Notes: a model not told the origin generated them from the letters alone. 64,000 nucleotides of DNA from CAZCQP01 sp964500895 (GCA_964500895.1 CAZCQP010000003.1:40816-104815); one strand, 5' to 3'; shown: positions 18,601 through 28,185, counted from the first letter of the stretch. Numbers and translations: made by a program.

Positions 18601-19077
18601 CTAGAGGGCCTCCTCTTTGCGTTTTTCACGTAACTGCTTAAAATATGTTTTTAAAAGGGTTTGGCTTTCTTCGGCCAAAACTCCTTCAACCACCTCCACT
18701 TGATGGTTAAAAGCAGGGTGGTTTAAAATATTTAAAATAGAGCCGCCGCAACCGGCCTTTGGGTTGCGGGTAGCAAACACCACCCGGGGAATGCGGGCTT
18801 GCACAATGGCCCCGGCGCACATGGGGCAGGGTTCCACTGTAACGTAAAGGGTGGTGTTTTCAAGCCGCCAATCACCCATATGGGTGCAGGCCTGTTCAAT
18901 AGCCAATATTTCTGCATGGTGCAAAGGGTTTTTGTTGGTGTTGCGCAGGTTACACCCTTGGCCAATGATTTGGCCCTCATAGGCAATCACACAGCCAATG
19001 GGCACTTCGTCCAGGGCCAAAGCTTGCCGAGCCTGCTCCAGGCATTGCACCATGTAAAATGCGTCATCCAATTCCAC
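18601..19077 (-). CDS. tadA: tRNA-specific adenosine deaminase TadA
   Basis: This 158-aa cytidine-deaminase-fold enzyme converts A34 to inosine in the tRNA-Arg anticodon. The zinc site is complete: HAEILAIEQA carries the His and catalytic Glu, and EPCPMCAGAIVQARI gives the two Cys ligands. Length and the region RIPRVVFATRNPKAGCGGS fit TadA. The start is GTG 19077, directly after the stop of the upstream DUF4097-like gene, so translation is coupled. The gene is usually essential. Confidence 0.94.
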   Translation of the reverse strand: MELDDAFYMVQCLEQARQALALDEVPIGCVIAYEGQIIGQGCNLRNTNKNPLHHAEILAIEQACTHMGDWRLENTTLYVTVEPCPMCAGAIVQARIPRVVFATRNPKAGCGGSILNILNHPAFNHQVEVVEGVLAEESQTLLKTYFKQLREKRKEEAL

Positions 19078-20178
19078 TTAGTTCACCACCACGGCTGCGC
19101 CGGAAGTTTCCAGCTGCAACATGATATGTTTTTGCGCCGCATCATAACCGATGGACTTGGCTTCTACATTGGAAGCATCGCTGGCCAAATAATTCATGTT
19201 GGTAAGCCCCACTTTTACAGACCCCAAAGAAGCATGGGCACGGATATGGTAGCCATAGGCAGCGTTGGAAGGCATATTCATGGTAAGTTGGGCGTTGCTG
19301 GTTTCCGCAGACCAGTTGTAGTTGGAGAATGCGGAAAACTGGCTAACATTACAGTGAATGCCGCCGTTAGCGGTGACCAGCTTCAACTGGCCAATGTCCA
19401 TGTTGTTCATGGATACCTGGCTGTTAAAGTTATCAATGTGTGCGTTGGCACACACCATGTCTGAAACGTCCAAGTTGCCGTTAATTACTTGCAGCACCAG
19501 CATGTTGAACAAATGAGAAGGCACATAGCCTTCCACAGAAACAAACTCAAACTCCCGCTCGTCATAAAGCAACGTAAACTTATTACCCAGCTGGGTTAGG
19601 GAAATGGGGCAATCGAAGGGGGTGGATTTGCAGTTGATTTTTAATGTAATTTTATTGCCGTTGTAACCTTTCAGCCGCAAAGGCCCATTCAAGGCAGACA
19701 AATGCAGCTCGTTGTTGCCCTGGGGAACCACCAGCTCGAATTCCCGAATAAAGGAGGAGGCTGGTGTTGTGGGGGTGCTGGCAGGTTTGGGTGGACGGGT
19801 TGTTTCCTTGGTTACATCGGAAATGGTTTGGGAAAGCTTGTCCGCCAGGTTTAAGGTGCCTTTCATGACAGCCTGGGATGCCCGTTGTAGCTTCGGTTCC
19901 AACGTTTTTGAAATTGTATTAAACTTTCCCCCCAAGTCTCCGGTAAACTCTTTAAAGCTCATGTCACTTTTGCTTGCGGTGCTGCCGCCACCACCGGCAT
20001 TGCTTCTTGGTGCCTCGGCTTTTGCATCTGGTCTGGCTGTAAACGGGGGTGTTCCGGGCTTAGGTGCTTCTTTTGCATGGGTACCCCGCCCCGCAGCTTC
20101 TAATAGCCTGGCGGCTTCATCGGCGGTAATGCGGCCATCTTCCAGCATTTTTAAAATTAATAATTTTTCATTTTCCAT
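19078..20178 (-). CDS. DUF4097-type beta-helical adhesin-like protein with SHOCT-like N-terminus
   Basis: This 366-aa protein starts with a short regulatory helix pair (EKLLILKMLEDGRITADEAARLLEAAG) common to DUF4097/YvlB-type proteins, followed by a low-complexity linker (about 35-75). The C-terminal part from about 155 carries repeated beta-strand units (LSALNGPLRLKGYNG, VINGNLDVSDMVCANAHIDNF, VTANGGIHCNVSQFS). Such proteins are often part of cell-envelope stress systems, but their biochemical role is not established. There is no signal peptide or membrane helix. The start ATG 20178 has AGGAGGGAC upstream. It heads the minus-strand run to tadA and the acetyltransferases. Confidence 0.75.
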   Translation of the reverse strand: MENEKLLILKMLEDGRITADEAARLLEAAGRGTHAKEAPKPGTPPFTARPDAKAEAPRSNAGGGGSTASKSDMSFKEFTGDLGGKFNTISKTLEPKLQRASQAVMKGTLNLADKLSQTISDVTKETTRPPKPASTPTTPASSFIREFELVVPQGNNELHLSALNGPLRLKGYNGNKITLKINCKSTPFDCPISLTQLGNKFTLLYDEREFEFVSVEGYVPSHLFNMLVLQVINGNLDVSDMVCANAHIDNFNSQVSMNNMDIGQLKLVTANGGIHCNVSQFSAFSNYNWSAETSNAQLTMNMPSNAAYGYHIRAHASLGSVKVGLTNMNYLASDASNVEAKSIGYDAAQKHIMLQLETSGAAVVVN

Positions 20179-20286
20179 ACTGTCCCTCCTAAGGGCTTAA
20201 AATCATGCATGAATAGGCATCGGATGTGATAAAATGAATATATAGTTAATTCAATTGGAATAGTCTTGTGCAAGCGCAGGGCACAC

Positions 20287-20311
20287 GTTTAAGCCCGGTT
20301 TTGGCTTAAAC
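20287..20311 (+). promoter_or_regulatory. Hairpin in the mntP leader
   Basis: A 9-bp stem (GTTTAAGCC at 20287-20295 with GGCTTAAAC at 20303-20311) lies 37 nt upstream of mntP. It could be part of a regulatory leader. I could not fit the conserved core of the yybP-ykoY Mn riboswitch to this region. Confidence 0.4.
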
Positions 20312-20347
20312 GGCTATAGCACAAAACATCTAACAGAGGAGCCGACC

Positions 20348-20905
20348 ATGAACACCATTTCAGTATTTGTTATTGCTTTAAGCCTGGCCATGGACGCCTT
20401 TGGCGTTTCAGTCTCCAACGGATTGTTGCTGTATCGGGTACCATTACGGGTAGCCTTAAAGTTCGGTTTGTTTTTCGGTTTTTTTCAATTTGCCATGCCT
20501 TTGTTGGGTTATATGGGCGGCGTCACTTTGGGCAGCTCCTTGATGGCCATTGACAACTGGGTGTCCTTAGGGCTTTTGGGTACCATCGGGGGCAAAATGG
20601 TGTATGAATCTTTTCAGCAGGAAGAAGAAACAAACCCCTTAAACCCAGAAGATGTAACCAGTTTCAAACGGCTGGCTTTGTTGGCCGTGGCCACCAGCAT
20701 TGACGCTTTTGCGGTGGGGGTGGCTTTCGCCATCGAGGGCATCAACATTTGGTATGCCGCTGCCATCATTGGGTTTGTAGCTTTTATTCTTTCCACATTT
20801 GGGGCGTTTGCAGGTTGCCGCATTGCATTAAAGCCTCAAATTGCGGAACGGTTAGGCGGCTTCATCTTAATTGGCATCGGCATTAAAATTTTTCTTGGGG
20901 CGTAG
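20348..20905 (+). CDS. mntP: Manganese efflux pump MntP
   Basis: This 185-aa integral membrane protein has six predicted helices and exports Mn(II). The two DUF204 repeats each carry the conserved Asp-rich helix: LSLAMDAFGVSVSNG near the N-terminus and VATSIDAFAVGVAFA at about residue 118. AGAGGAG precedes ATG 20348. The gene is convergent with recO and their 3' ends overlap by 23 nt. Regulation by Mn is expected from the family, but no riboswitch was recognised. Confidence 0.92.
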   Translation: MNTISVFVIALSLAMDAFGVSVSNGLLLYRVPLRVALKFGLFFGFFQFAMPLLGYMGGVTLGSSLMAIDNWVSLGLLGTIGGKMVYESFQQEEETNPLNPEDVTSFKRLALLAVATSIDAFAVGVAFAIEGINIWYAAAIIGFVAFILSTFGAFAGCRIALKPQIAERLGGFILIGIGIKIFLGA

Positions 20906-21665
20906 GTGTGGTTAACCATTGATGAAACACCCCATCCAGCAATTTTTTGCTTTTTAAAGGGCCTTGTAAATGCTGCCCCACAAAAAAATCTGCCGCTTTT
21001 TTAAGTGCTTCCAATACAGGCCGGGAAGCTTCAAAGCCATAGGTTTTGTCGATGGGGCTGTCTAATATAACGGACAACGCATACACGGCTTCTTCCGGCA
21101 GTAATAGGGTGGGCGCATCCGTGGTTTTACATACGGAGCACAAAACCCCGGCGGGGCAAAATCGCCTGGCCTTTTCTAAAGGCACTTCCCGCCCACAATG
21201 GGTGCAGTTGGAAAGGGCAGGGGAAAAACCGTTCAGCTGCAACAGTTTTAACTGAAAAATGCAGCTTAAAAGGCCAGGGTTCACTCGTCCTTTGCTTAGA
21301 ACCGAGAGTGTTTTTAAAAAAAACAATAAAATGTCATCACAAGGTAAGTCCAACGGTAAAAAAACGTGGCAAAGTTCTGAAAAATAGGCGGCTGCACATA
21401 AAGCCCCATAGTCCTGGCGAATGGGATAAAAGCTTTCAATCACATCCACCTGGGACAATACCGTGAACCGGCCGCCATCTAAAAGCACAAAGTCTGCATA
21501 TGTAAACAACTCCGTACCGGCCAGAAACTTACTTTTGGGCTTTCTGGCCCCTCTGGCCGATACGTATATTTTGCCTTTTTCTTTTAATAACAGGGTTAAG
21601 CGTTTGTCCGATTCCCCCACATCCATGGCGTTTAACACAACGCCCCGGCCTTTGAAGCTGTTCAT
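20883..21665 (-). CDS. recO: DNA repair protein RecO
   Basis: This 260-aa protein is RecO, which anneals DNA and loads RecA with RecR. The N-terminal OB-fold starts GRGVVLNAMDVGESDKRLTLL with KGARKPKSKF-like basic residues (RGARKPKSKFLAG). A C-terminal zinc finger uses CTHCGREV and CPAGVLCSVCK. The ATG 21665 overlaps the stop codon of yqzL (ATGA-type), which gives translational coupling and matches the Bacillus yqzL-recO order. Confidence 0.94.
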   Translation of the reverse strand: MNSFKGRGVVLNAMDVGESDKRLTLLLKEKGKIYVSARGARKPKSKFLAGTELFTYADFVLLDGGRFTVLSQVDVIESFYPIRQDYGALCAAAYFSELCHVFLPLDLPCDDILLFFLKTLSVLSKGRVNPGLLSCIFQLKLLQLNGFSPALSNCTHCGREVPLEKARRFCPAGVLCSVCKTTDAPTLLLPEEAVYALSVILDSPIDKTYGFEASRPVLEALKKAADFFVGQHLQGPLKSKKLLDGVFHQWLTTPTPQEKF

Positions 21666-21805
21666 AGACCCGGACCTTGCTGGCTGGAAGAAGAAGGGAA
21701 GGGCTTGCCGTCTGACTGATGGCTTTTTAGCGAATAACCCATGTAGGCATCAATACTGCCTGATTTCTCAAAAACCCTCCAAAATAAATCCTCGTAAGCA
21801 GCCAT
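21662..21805 (-). CDS. yqzL: YqzL-family small protein
   Basis: This 47-aa protein begins AAYEDLFWRVFEKSGSIDAY, the conserved YqzL signature (F-W-x-F-x-x-T/S-G-x-I-x-x-Y). It lies between era and recO, exactly where yqzL lies in Bacillus. The start ATG 21805 has AGGGGGA upstream, and the TGA overlaps the recO start codon. The function of YqzL is unknown. The tail (SSSSQQGPG) is a longer, low-complexity extension. Confidence 0.88.
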   Translation of the reverse strand: MAAYEDLFWRVFEKSGSIDAYMGYSLKSHQSDGKPFPSSSSQQGPGL

Positions 21806-21879
21806 GTTTCATTCCCCCTTTTTCATAAATATTATCATATCCAGCCAATTTGCATTTATACGGATTAAAATTTGGAAGC

Positions 21880-22788
21880 TTAAATGCGCCTGCTATCGTA
21901 GCCGAAATTGCGCAGTTGCATGTCACTGTCCCGCCAGCCGGGCTTCACTTTCACCCATAACTGCAAATAAACGGGTGCGCCTAAGAATCGTTCCATGTCT
22001 TGCCGGGCACGCTTGCCAATGTCTTTCAGCATGGCCCCTTGTTTACCAATAATCATGCCTTTATGGGAAGCTTTTTCGCAGTAAATGTTCACGTCTATAT
22101 CAAATAATTCTTGATTTTCTCTTTTTTTCATGGCTGCCACTTCGGTGAATAAGCCATGGGGCAGTTCCTCCTGCAAAAGCATTAGCGCTTTTTCCCGTAC
22201 CATTTCCGCAACCAGCTGGCGTTCCGGTTCATCGGTAATCATATGCTCTGGAAAATATTGAGGGCCAATGGGCAGAAATGCTTTCACCGTGTCTAAAAGG
22301 TTGGACACATTGTCGCCGGTTTTGGCGGCAATGGGCACGATGGCTTTAAAAGGGTAACGGGCCTGGTAGCTGTCCATCACCTTTAAAAGCTGGGGTTTTT
22401 CCACGGTGTCCAGCTTATTAATCACTAGAATGACAGCACAGTCTTTCACCCGGCTTAATTTTTCCAAAATGGCAGAATCCTTGGCGTTAATCTTCTCAAA
22501 GGGTTCTACCATGTAAAGCACCACATCGGTGTCATTTAAGGATTTTTCAGCGCTGGTTTGCATGTAGGTGCCCAGCTTGGACTTGGGCGTATGCATACCG
22601 GGGGTGTCGATAAAAACAATTTGAAAATCGTCCCGGGTTAAAATACTTTGAATTTTGCGCCGGGTGGTTTGGGGCTTGTTGGATACGATGTTGATTTTTT
22701 CGCCAATGAAGCAGTTGATTAAAGTTGATTTTCCTACGTTTGGCCGCCCAATGACGGACACAAACCCGGAACGGAATTGTTGAGCCAA
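21880..22788 (-). CDS. era: GTPase Era
   Basis: This 302-aa protein is Era, a GTPase that binds the 3' end of 16S rRNA during 30S assembly. The GTPase motifs are G1 GRPNVGKST, G3 DTPG and G4 NKLD. The C-terminal KH domain includes HKGMIIGKQGAMLKDIG and ends LRNFGYDSRRI. The start is TTG 22788, preceded by AAGAGGA at a good distance. There is no ATG upstream in frame. It sits between udg and yqzL in a conserved block. Confidence 0.95.
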   Translation of the reverse strand: MAQQFRSGFVSVIGRPNVGKSTLINCFIGEKINIVSNKPQTTRRKIQSILTRDDFQIVFIDTPGMHTPKSKLGTYMQTSAEKSLNDTDVVLYMVEPFEKINAKDSAILEKLSRVKDCAVILVINKLDTVEKPQLLKVMDSYQARYPFKAIVPIAAKTGDNVSNLLDTVKAFLPIGPQYFPEHMITDEPERQLVAEMVREKALMLLQEELPHGLFTEVAAMKKRENQELFDIDVNIYCEKASHKGMIIGKQGAMLKDIGKRARQDMERFLGAPVYLQLWVKVKPGWRDSDMQLRNFGYDSRRI

Positions 22789-22802
22789 ATAATGTCCTCT
22801 TT

Positions 22803-23366
22803 TCAGTTTTTAATGATTTCTTCATATTTTGCTTTAATTGCTTTAAAATCCTCCCAGGCCGGGCGCTTGTTCTCAGGGTTGCGCAGCAATGCGGATGGGT
22901 GGTATGTAGCCATAAACTGCACCCCTTTGCGCTCAAACCATTGCCCACGCTGCTTGGTGATTTTAAAATCTTTATCAATCAGTGCCTGGGCAGCAATACG
23001 CCCCAGGCAAACCATGATTTTAGGCCGAACCAGCAAAAACTGCTGGCGTAAATAGGGCAAACAGGCGGTCTGTTCATCGGGACGAGGGTCCCGGTTGTTG
23101 GGTGGCCGACATTTAACGATATTGGCAATGTAAACCTCTTGCCGGGTAAGGCCGATGGCTTCCAGCATTTTGTCCAGCAATTGACCAGCCGCCCCCACAA
23201 AAGGCTCCCCTTGCATATCCTCGTGGTAGCCGGGGCCTTCCCCCACAAACATTAAGGAGGCATGGCGGTTGCCCACCCCAAGCACAACCTGATGGCGGTC
23301 TGTGTACAGACCACAGGCTGTACATGTGTTACATGCGCTTTCAAGGTTTTCCCAGCTTATGTCCAT
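22803..23366 (-). CDS. Type-4 uracil-DNA glycosylase
   Basis: This 187-aa [4Fe-4S] family-4 uracil-DNA glycosylase removes uracil from DNA. The iron-sulfur Cys pair is CNTCTACGL at the N-terminus, with further Cys in NIVKCRPPNNRDP and near ACLPYLRQQ. The uracil-binding motif is FVGEGPGYHEDMQGEPFVGAAG, and the C-terminal motif is ATYHPSALLRNP. It lies within the era block and ends 15 nt before era begins, so it is likely in the same transcript. Confidence 0.93.
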   Translation of the reverse strand: MDISWENLESACNTCTACGLYTDRHQVVLGVGNRHASLMFVGEGPGYHEDMQGEPFVGAAGQLLDKMLEAIGLTRQEVYIANIVKCRPPNNRDPRPDEQTACLPYLRQQFLLVRPKIMVCLGRIAAQALIDKDFKITKQRGQWFERKGVQFMATYHPSALLRNPENKRPAWEDFKAIKAKYEEIIKN

Positions 23367-23367
23367 G

Positions 23368-24489
23368 TTACTTCTCTACCTTTGCCTGTTCTTGCTCAAC
23401 CTCGGAGGTAGGCACCAGCACATCACCCTGATGCACATTAATCCAGGTTTTGCCTTTATTCATAACCAATGGGTTTCCCGCCTCGTCCGTCCACATCATG
23501 GGGGCGTTGTGGGAAGTTTTTGACCATTTAATGGGTATGTACATGCCGTCTGTCATATAGTATCCGCCGCCACTGCCCACAACATTCACGCTTCTGCGCC
23601 CGGCATCGTCACCGGAAATGACGCCCATGGTGGTGAGCTGCACCAGTATGTTTTTCACCGCTAATTGTTCCCCGGTTTCTTCGTCTATATGTGGTTCTTC
23701 CCCTTGGTACACCAAATACATGCTGGTGTCTTTGTCATAAACAAAAGACCGGGTGTATGTGCTGGAGTAGGGGACGGTAACCACAGAGGCCGGTAATGCG
23801 CCGGTGGGTGTCATGTCCGTATCCGAAAATTGGAAGGGAGTGGGTGCATCTTCATAAACGGTGGGGCGTTTAATATTTTTTTCTATCACCGTTAGCAGCC
23901 CTTTGCTGTCTGTATAAGAGCTGTGCTCGTACATGCCGGGAACATTGGCTCTAGCTGGGTCCCGCCAGAATGTGGCACCGTCTGCCATGCCGTCTAAGTG
24001 GTCTATGCCCAGGGAACTGATGGCATTATACCCCGCAGGGCTGCCGCCGTGGTGGGCAAAGATGGCATCATGGTTCAGGGCAAAATCTAAGAAATAATCC
24101 CGGGTGCTACGTACCGGCCCAATTTTTTGGCTGTCAAAAGATTTAAACAAAGCCACAAGCCGGGTAATGTCCCCCTCTGCCAGCACCTCATAAATGAGGT
24201 CTGCCTGTGCAATGCCGCTTTGAGGTTTGGCTTTATGCAAGTTGTTAATGACAACGGCAATGGGCCGTCTTGCGGCGGCTTCTTCGTCGATGTATAACCC
24301 GGTTAAAGTGTCAATGGCTTTACCGGTTAAGTCTTCTTCAGGCTCGGGTGAGGGTTCTAAAGGTTCTGTTTCTGGTGCTTCTACAGGCAGTACTTCTGCG
24401 TCAACAGCTTCCGGCTGCTTACCTTTGCATCCTGATAAAGACATGCTTCCAAGCACAAGGGCTAAAAAAACAATACAACATTTTTTCAT
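23368..24489 (-). CDS. DUF3048 lipoprotein (YerB-like)
   Basis: This 373-aa secreted lipoprotein has lipobox SLSGC with the modified Cys at residue 21 and an acidic Pro/Glu-rich linker to about 50. The DUF3048 body includes RRPIAVVINNLHKAKPQSGIAQADLIYEVLAEGDITRLVALF and GPVRSTRDYFLDFALNHDAIFAHHGGSP. The role of YerB-type proteins is not established. The gene is inserted between ybeY and udg, a place held by dgkA and cdd in Bacillus. Confidence 0.85.
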   Translation of the reverse strand: MKKCCIVFLALVLGSMSLSGCKGKQPEAVDAEVLPVEAPETEPLEPSPEPEEDLTGKAIDTLTGLYIDEEAAARRPIAVVINNLHKAKPQSGIAQADLIYEVLAEGDITRLVALFKSFDSQKIGPVRSTRDYFLDFALNHDAIFAHHGGSPAGYNAISSLGIDHLDGMADGATFWRDPARANVPGMYEHSSYTDSKGLLTVIEKNIKRPTVYEDAPTPFQFSDTDMTPTGALPASVVTVPYSSTYTRSFVYDKDTSMYLVYQGEEPHIDEETGEQLAVKNILVQLTTMGVISGDDAGRRSVNVVGSGGGYYMTDGMYIPIKWSKTSHNAPMMWTDEAGNPLVMNKGKTWINVHQGDVLVPTSEVEQEQAKVEK

Positions 24490-24503
24490 GGCTAAAACTC
24501 CTG

Positions 24504-24968
24504 TTAGCGTAATAACTGCATGGTATTTAAAATTTCCTCCTGCAAACGCTGCATCTGCTGGTCTTCTTTGTAGGTGAGGTGGTCATAACCCAGCAAGTGC
24601 AGCATACTATGCACCGTTAAAAAGCCCATTTCTCGCTGTAAACTGTGGCCGTAAGTATCGGCCTGGGCTGTGGCTGTTTCTATGGAGATGACAATGTCTC
24701 CTAAAGGAAGGCAAAAGCTCTGGTTATGCAAATCTTCCGGCGTACATAAAGGGAAGGAGAGCACATCTGTGGGGGTGTTTTTATGCCGGTACCTGGCGTT
24801 TAACTCCTGAATTTCCGCATCATCCACAATGGATACACTCACCTCTACGGGCTGTTCAATGTGCTGATGGTGCAACGTTTCTTGAACCGCTTTGTGAATG
24901 ACCTGCTCCAATTCCTCGGTTAAAGGCTGGGGGGTGCGGTTGTCTATGCTGATGTTCACGTCTGTCAT
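24504..24968 (-). CDS. ybeY: Endoribonuclease YbeY
   Basis: This 154-aa metal-dependent RNase acts in 16S rRNA 3'-end maturation and ribosome quality control. The zinc motif HxxxHxxxxxH is complete: HSMLHLLGYDH. The upstream conserved RHKNTPTDVLSFPL is also present. The ATG overlaps the end of the pgpH-like gene (24965-24968), giving an ATGA coupling. Confidence 0.95.
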   Translation of the reverse strand: MTDVNISIDNRTPQPLTEELEQVIHKAVQETLHHQHIEQPVEVSVSIVDDAEIQELNARYRHKNTPTDVLSFPLCTPEDLHNQSFCLPLGDIVISIETATAQADTYGHSLQREMGFLTVHSMLHLLGYDHLTYKEDQQMQRLQEEILNTMQLLR

Positions 24969-27160
24969 GGGGTTTCCACCTTTTTATCTTCTGGGTAAGG
25001 CACACGTTCATGGTGCATCCCCTTAAATACAATGAGAAATGCATTGATGATGGTTTCCACATCACCAATGGTCAGCTGGCTGTCTACCAATTGGCCATCT
25101 TCCAGCTTGTCCTTCACCAGCTTGCGCACAAGCATTTCCACTTCTGCCATAGACTTCCCGGCGGAAATGGTGGAACGCAAAGCAGCTTCCACGGTGTCTG
25201 CCATCATTACAATGGCGGCTTCCTGGGATTGAGGGGTGATATAGGGGTAGCGAAAATCTTTTTCATCTACGGTTTCCGCTGGTTCATCTTGCTCTGTGGC
25301 CTGGGAATCTGCTTGCTTTTCTGCCGCCATCCGCTGGGCTTTGACATAAAAAAACTTCATAAGTGTGGTGCCATGATGCTGGGCAATGATGTCGTGAATC
25401 ACCCCGGGCAATCGATGTTTTTCAGCCAGTTCCAGCCCAAATGCCACGTGGCTGATGAGCACTTGTACACTGCTGTAGGGGTCCATATCATCATGAGGGT
25501 TTTGCCCCATCTGGTTTTCTGCAAAATAATTGGGGTACTTCAGCTTCCCAACGTCGTGATAATAACCGGCTGCCCGTGCCAAAGCCGGGTTTGCCCCAAT
25601 TTTGTAGGCAGCAGTTTCCGCCAGATTGGCCACAATGAGGCTATGGTGGTAGGTGCCCGGGGCTTCCAACGTAAGCCGGCGCAATAGGGGGTTATTGGGG
25701 TTGGCCATTTCAATCAGCCGGTAAGGGGTTACCACTCCAAAAACCACTTCCCAGAAAGGGGCGCTGCCAATGCTGACAATAACAGAAACCAGGCCCATGG
25801 CAGCAGCATACAGGGCTTGTATGAGCATTTCAGAGGAATAGGAGCGGTCGAAGAACAAAGAGACCCCCACAAATGCCCCAAAACTGACAGCAGAAGTTAA
25901 AAGCCCAGCCATAATAATTTTGTTGCGCTCGTTGGTATAACGGGAAACGCACGCCGCAAAGGTGCCTGTGATGATATAGTACAACACAAAGGCGTTGTCT
26001 CCTTTGCAAATGAGCATGGAGACAATGGTGAGAAATACGTTGGTAAGCACCGCTATTCTAAAATCGAACAACATGGCCACCAGGATGACAAACACCAGAT
26101 TGGCCGAAAACAAGTAGGGCAGCCCCATGGTCAAGTAAGCAATGGCAATGCAGCTAACATACAGCGTAAAGAATAGCAACGCTTCCTTTTGTGTATAGAT
26201 GGTGTGGGGGTAAAAAACACCCACGTAAATGCAGAAAAGAGCAAACAGCCCGCAAATAATGAGCATGGCACCTGTAATGAGAAACCAGTTGGCACCATTG
26301 TTGTCCTCTTTAATTAGCTTCAGCTGCTCCATAACGGCATACGCTTCTTCTGAAATAATCTGCCCTTCGTCTACAATGGTTTGACCTTTTAAATAATAAA
26401 CGGTTTCGTACTGGGAGGACCGTTCTGCCCGGGCCAATTGGGTGGCATCTTCATTCACCACAATGTTTGGCTGAATATAAGCCGCCACAATTTCATTACA
26501 CAGGTTTTGGGTGTCTGCGTCTAAATCCAGCTTGTCCACGGCATTTTTAACCATTAAGAGGCCTTTGGCATCCACATCTTGAATGCCGTCTGCAAAAATG
26601 GATGCGGTCACATCCAGCACCTTTTGTTTAAAGGCAAGAAAATCACTTTCGCTCATGTCTAATAACAACCGGGTTAAATGGTCGTTTAAATAAATGGGCA
26701 AAACCAAGTTGGAAGCCGAAGCGTCTGTAGTGTTGGTGTTAGGAGAAACCGGCCTAGTTTGGCCTGCTTGCCCTTCTTGCAAAGCTTCCTCCGTTTGGGC
26801 GTCCATTTGAGACATAGCCGCAGACAAAGCCATGTTTTTCCGGGTGAGGGAAACCTTGTCAAAAAAACCTTCCAGCGCTTCCAACACTCTTTCATTGACT
26901 ATGGTGTCCCGCTCCATAACCGGCTCCATTTTTTTGGCGGCCTCGGCTGCTGTTGCCCGGTTGCGCTGGGTGGCTACGGTGTTTTCAATTTTTCTGGGGG
27001 CCCGTACACGCTGAAAAGACACCTGCCCCCGGGTGATGTTATAACCCTCCTGCACATATGCCCCGCCCATAACCAGCCCCACGGTAATGACCAGAGCTGT
27101 GAGCAATAACATATAGCGTAAACGTGACCGTTTTCTGCTTTGACCAGTTTTCATAAGCAT
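24965..27160 (-). CDS. HD-family membrane phosphohydrolase (PgpH/YqfF-like)
   Basis: This 731-aa protein has the 7TMR-HD layout: one N-terminal membrane helix (about 15-35), an extracytoplasmic region to about 290, seven membrane helices (about 295-490) and a cytosolic HD domain. The HD residues are in TYHHSLIVANLAETAAY, GYYHDVGKLKYP and ISHVAFGLELA / IAQHHGTTLMKFFY. PgpH proteins hydrolyse cyclic-di-AMP, and that activity is inferred here. It is followed by ybeY with a 4-nt overlap and preceded by phoH. Confidence 0.9.
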   Translation of the reverse strand: MLMKTGQSRKRSRLRYMLLLTALVITVGLVMGGAYVQEGYNITRGQVSFQRVRAPRKIENTVATQRNRATAAEAAKKMEPVMERDTIVNERVLEALEGFFDKVSLTRKNMALSAAMSQMDAQTEEALQEGQAGQTRPVSPNTNTTDASASNLVLPIYLNDHLTRLLLDMSESDFLAFKQKVLDVTASIFADGIQDVDAKGLLMVKNAVDKLDLDADTQNLCNEIVAAYIQPNIVVNEDATQLARAERSSQYETVYYLKGQTIVDEGQIISEEAYAVMEQLKLIKEDNNGANWFLITGAMLIICGLFALFCIYVGVFYPHTIYTQKEALLFFTLYVSCIAIAYLTMGLPYLFSANLVFVILVAMLFDFRIAVLTNVFLTIVSMLICKGDNAFVLYYIITGTFAACVSRYTNERNKIIMAGLLTSAVSFGAFVGVSLFFDRSYSSEMLIQALYAAAMGLVSVIVSIGSAPFWEVVFGVVTPYRLIEMANPNNPLLRRLTLEAPGTYHHSLIVANLAETAAYKIGANPALARAAGYYHDVGKLKYPNYFAENQMGQNPHDDMDPYSSVQVLISHVAFGLELAEKHRLPGVIHDIIAQHHGTTLMKFFYVKAQRMAAEKQADSQATEQDEPAETVDEKDFRYPYITPQSQEAAIVMMADTVEAALRSTISAGKSMAEVEMLVRKLVKDKLEDGQLVDSQLTIGDVETIINAFLIVFKGMHHERVPYPEDKKVETP

Positions 27161-27189
27161 TCTTCCTTTGTAAACCCAAACAAGGGGCG

Positions 27190-28185
27190 TTACTGCCCAC
27201 GCTTGTCCCTGGGCACTGTACGCTTCACAGCAGCACGGGGCTTTTCATGTTTTTCATAGGCAGCAATGATGCGCTGTACCAAGGGGTGGCGCACAACATC
27301 CCGGTTGGTTAGATGGCAAATGCCTATGTCTTCCACATCTTTTAAAATACGAACGGCTTCTGTTAACCCAGACTTTTTGCCCTCTGGCAAGTCAATCTGG
27401 GTAATGTCCCCGGTGATAACGGCTTTAGAGCCAAAGCCGATACGGGTTAAAAACATTTTCATCTGTTCCGGGGTGGTATTTTGGGCCTCATCCAATACAA
27501 TGAAGGAGTTGTCCAACGTTCGGCCACGCATATAAGCCAAAGGTGCCACCTCAATGGCCCCTCTTTCCATATGCTTTAAAAAGGTTTCAGCCCCCATAAT
27601 CTCATATAGGGCATCGTACAGGGGGCGCAAATAGGGGTCTACCTTTTGCTGTAAATCCCCCGGCAAAAAACCCAGTTTTTCCCCGGCTTCAATGGCGGGG
27701 CGGGTTAAAATGATGCGGTTTACATCGTTATTTTTAAAAGCAGTAATGGCCATGGCCATGGCCAGATACGTTTTGCCGGTGCCTGCTGGGCCAACCCCAA
27801 ACACCACCGTATTGCGGCGAATGAGCTCCACATACTTCTTTTGGCCAAGGGTTTTGGGGCTAAGCATTTTGCCGGTAACGGTGAGGCAAATATGGTCCCC
27901 GCTTAGCTTATCAATGTCTTTAAAGCCTTCGTCCTCTAAGGCAGCAATGAGATAATTCACTTTTTGTTCTTTAATTTCTTCTTTGGTGGCAGCAATTTCC
28001 GTTAATTTTTGAAGCACCGTGGCGGCTTTGTCTGCTTTTGCCCCGGCCACCAACACACAGTCGCCCCTGTTTACGATAGAAACCTCAAAAGCTCTTTCAA
28101 TTTTGCGCACATTTTCATCTAGTTTCCCAAAGACGTTGCCGATGAGCACATTGGGAATGTCAACTTGCACTTTCTCCTGGGTCAT
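27190..28185 (-). CDS. phoH: PhoH-like ATPase
   Basis: This 331-aa cytosolic P-loop ATPase of the PhoH family is linked to RNA metabolism. Walker A is GPAGTGKTYLAMA and Walker B is SFIVLDEAQNTTPEQM, with ITGDITQIDLP as the third conserved motif. An N-terminal KH-like segment (residues 10-70) precedes the ATPase. The start codon lies within the 3' end of yqfD (26-nt overlap). The position next to yqfD and pgpH matches Bacillus. Confidence 0.94.
   Translation of the reverse strand: MTQEKVQVDIPNVLIGNVFGKLDENVRKIERAFEVSIVNRGDCVLVAGAKADKAATVLQKLTEIAATKEEIKEQKVNYLIAALEDEGFKDIDKLSGDHICLTVTGKMLSPKTLGQKKYVELIRRNTVVFGVGPAGTGKTYLAMAMAITAFKNNDVNRIILTRPAIEAGEKLGFLPGDLQQKVDPYLRPLYDALYEIMGAETFLKHMERGAIEVAPLAYMRGRTLDNSFIVLDEAQNTTPEQMKMFLTRIGFGSKAVITGDITQIDLPEGKKSGLTEAVRILKDVEDIGICHLTNRDVVRHPLVQRIIAAYEKHEKPRAAVKRTVPRDKRGQ

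Noticed and set aside
20179..20347. yybP-ykoY manganese riboswitch upstream of mntP
   Set aside because: Expected for some mntP genes, but the conserved core sequences are not visible; only a simple 9-bp hairpin was found.
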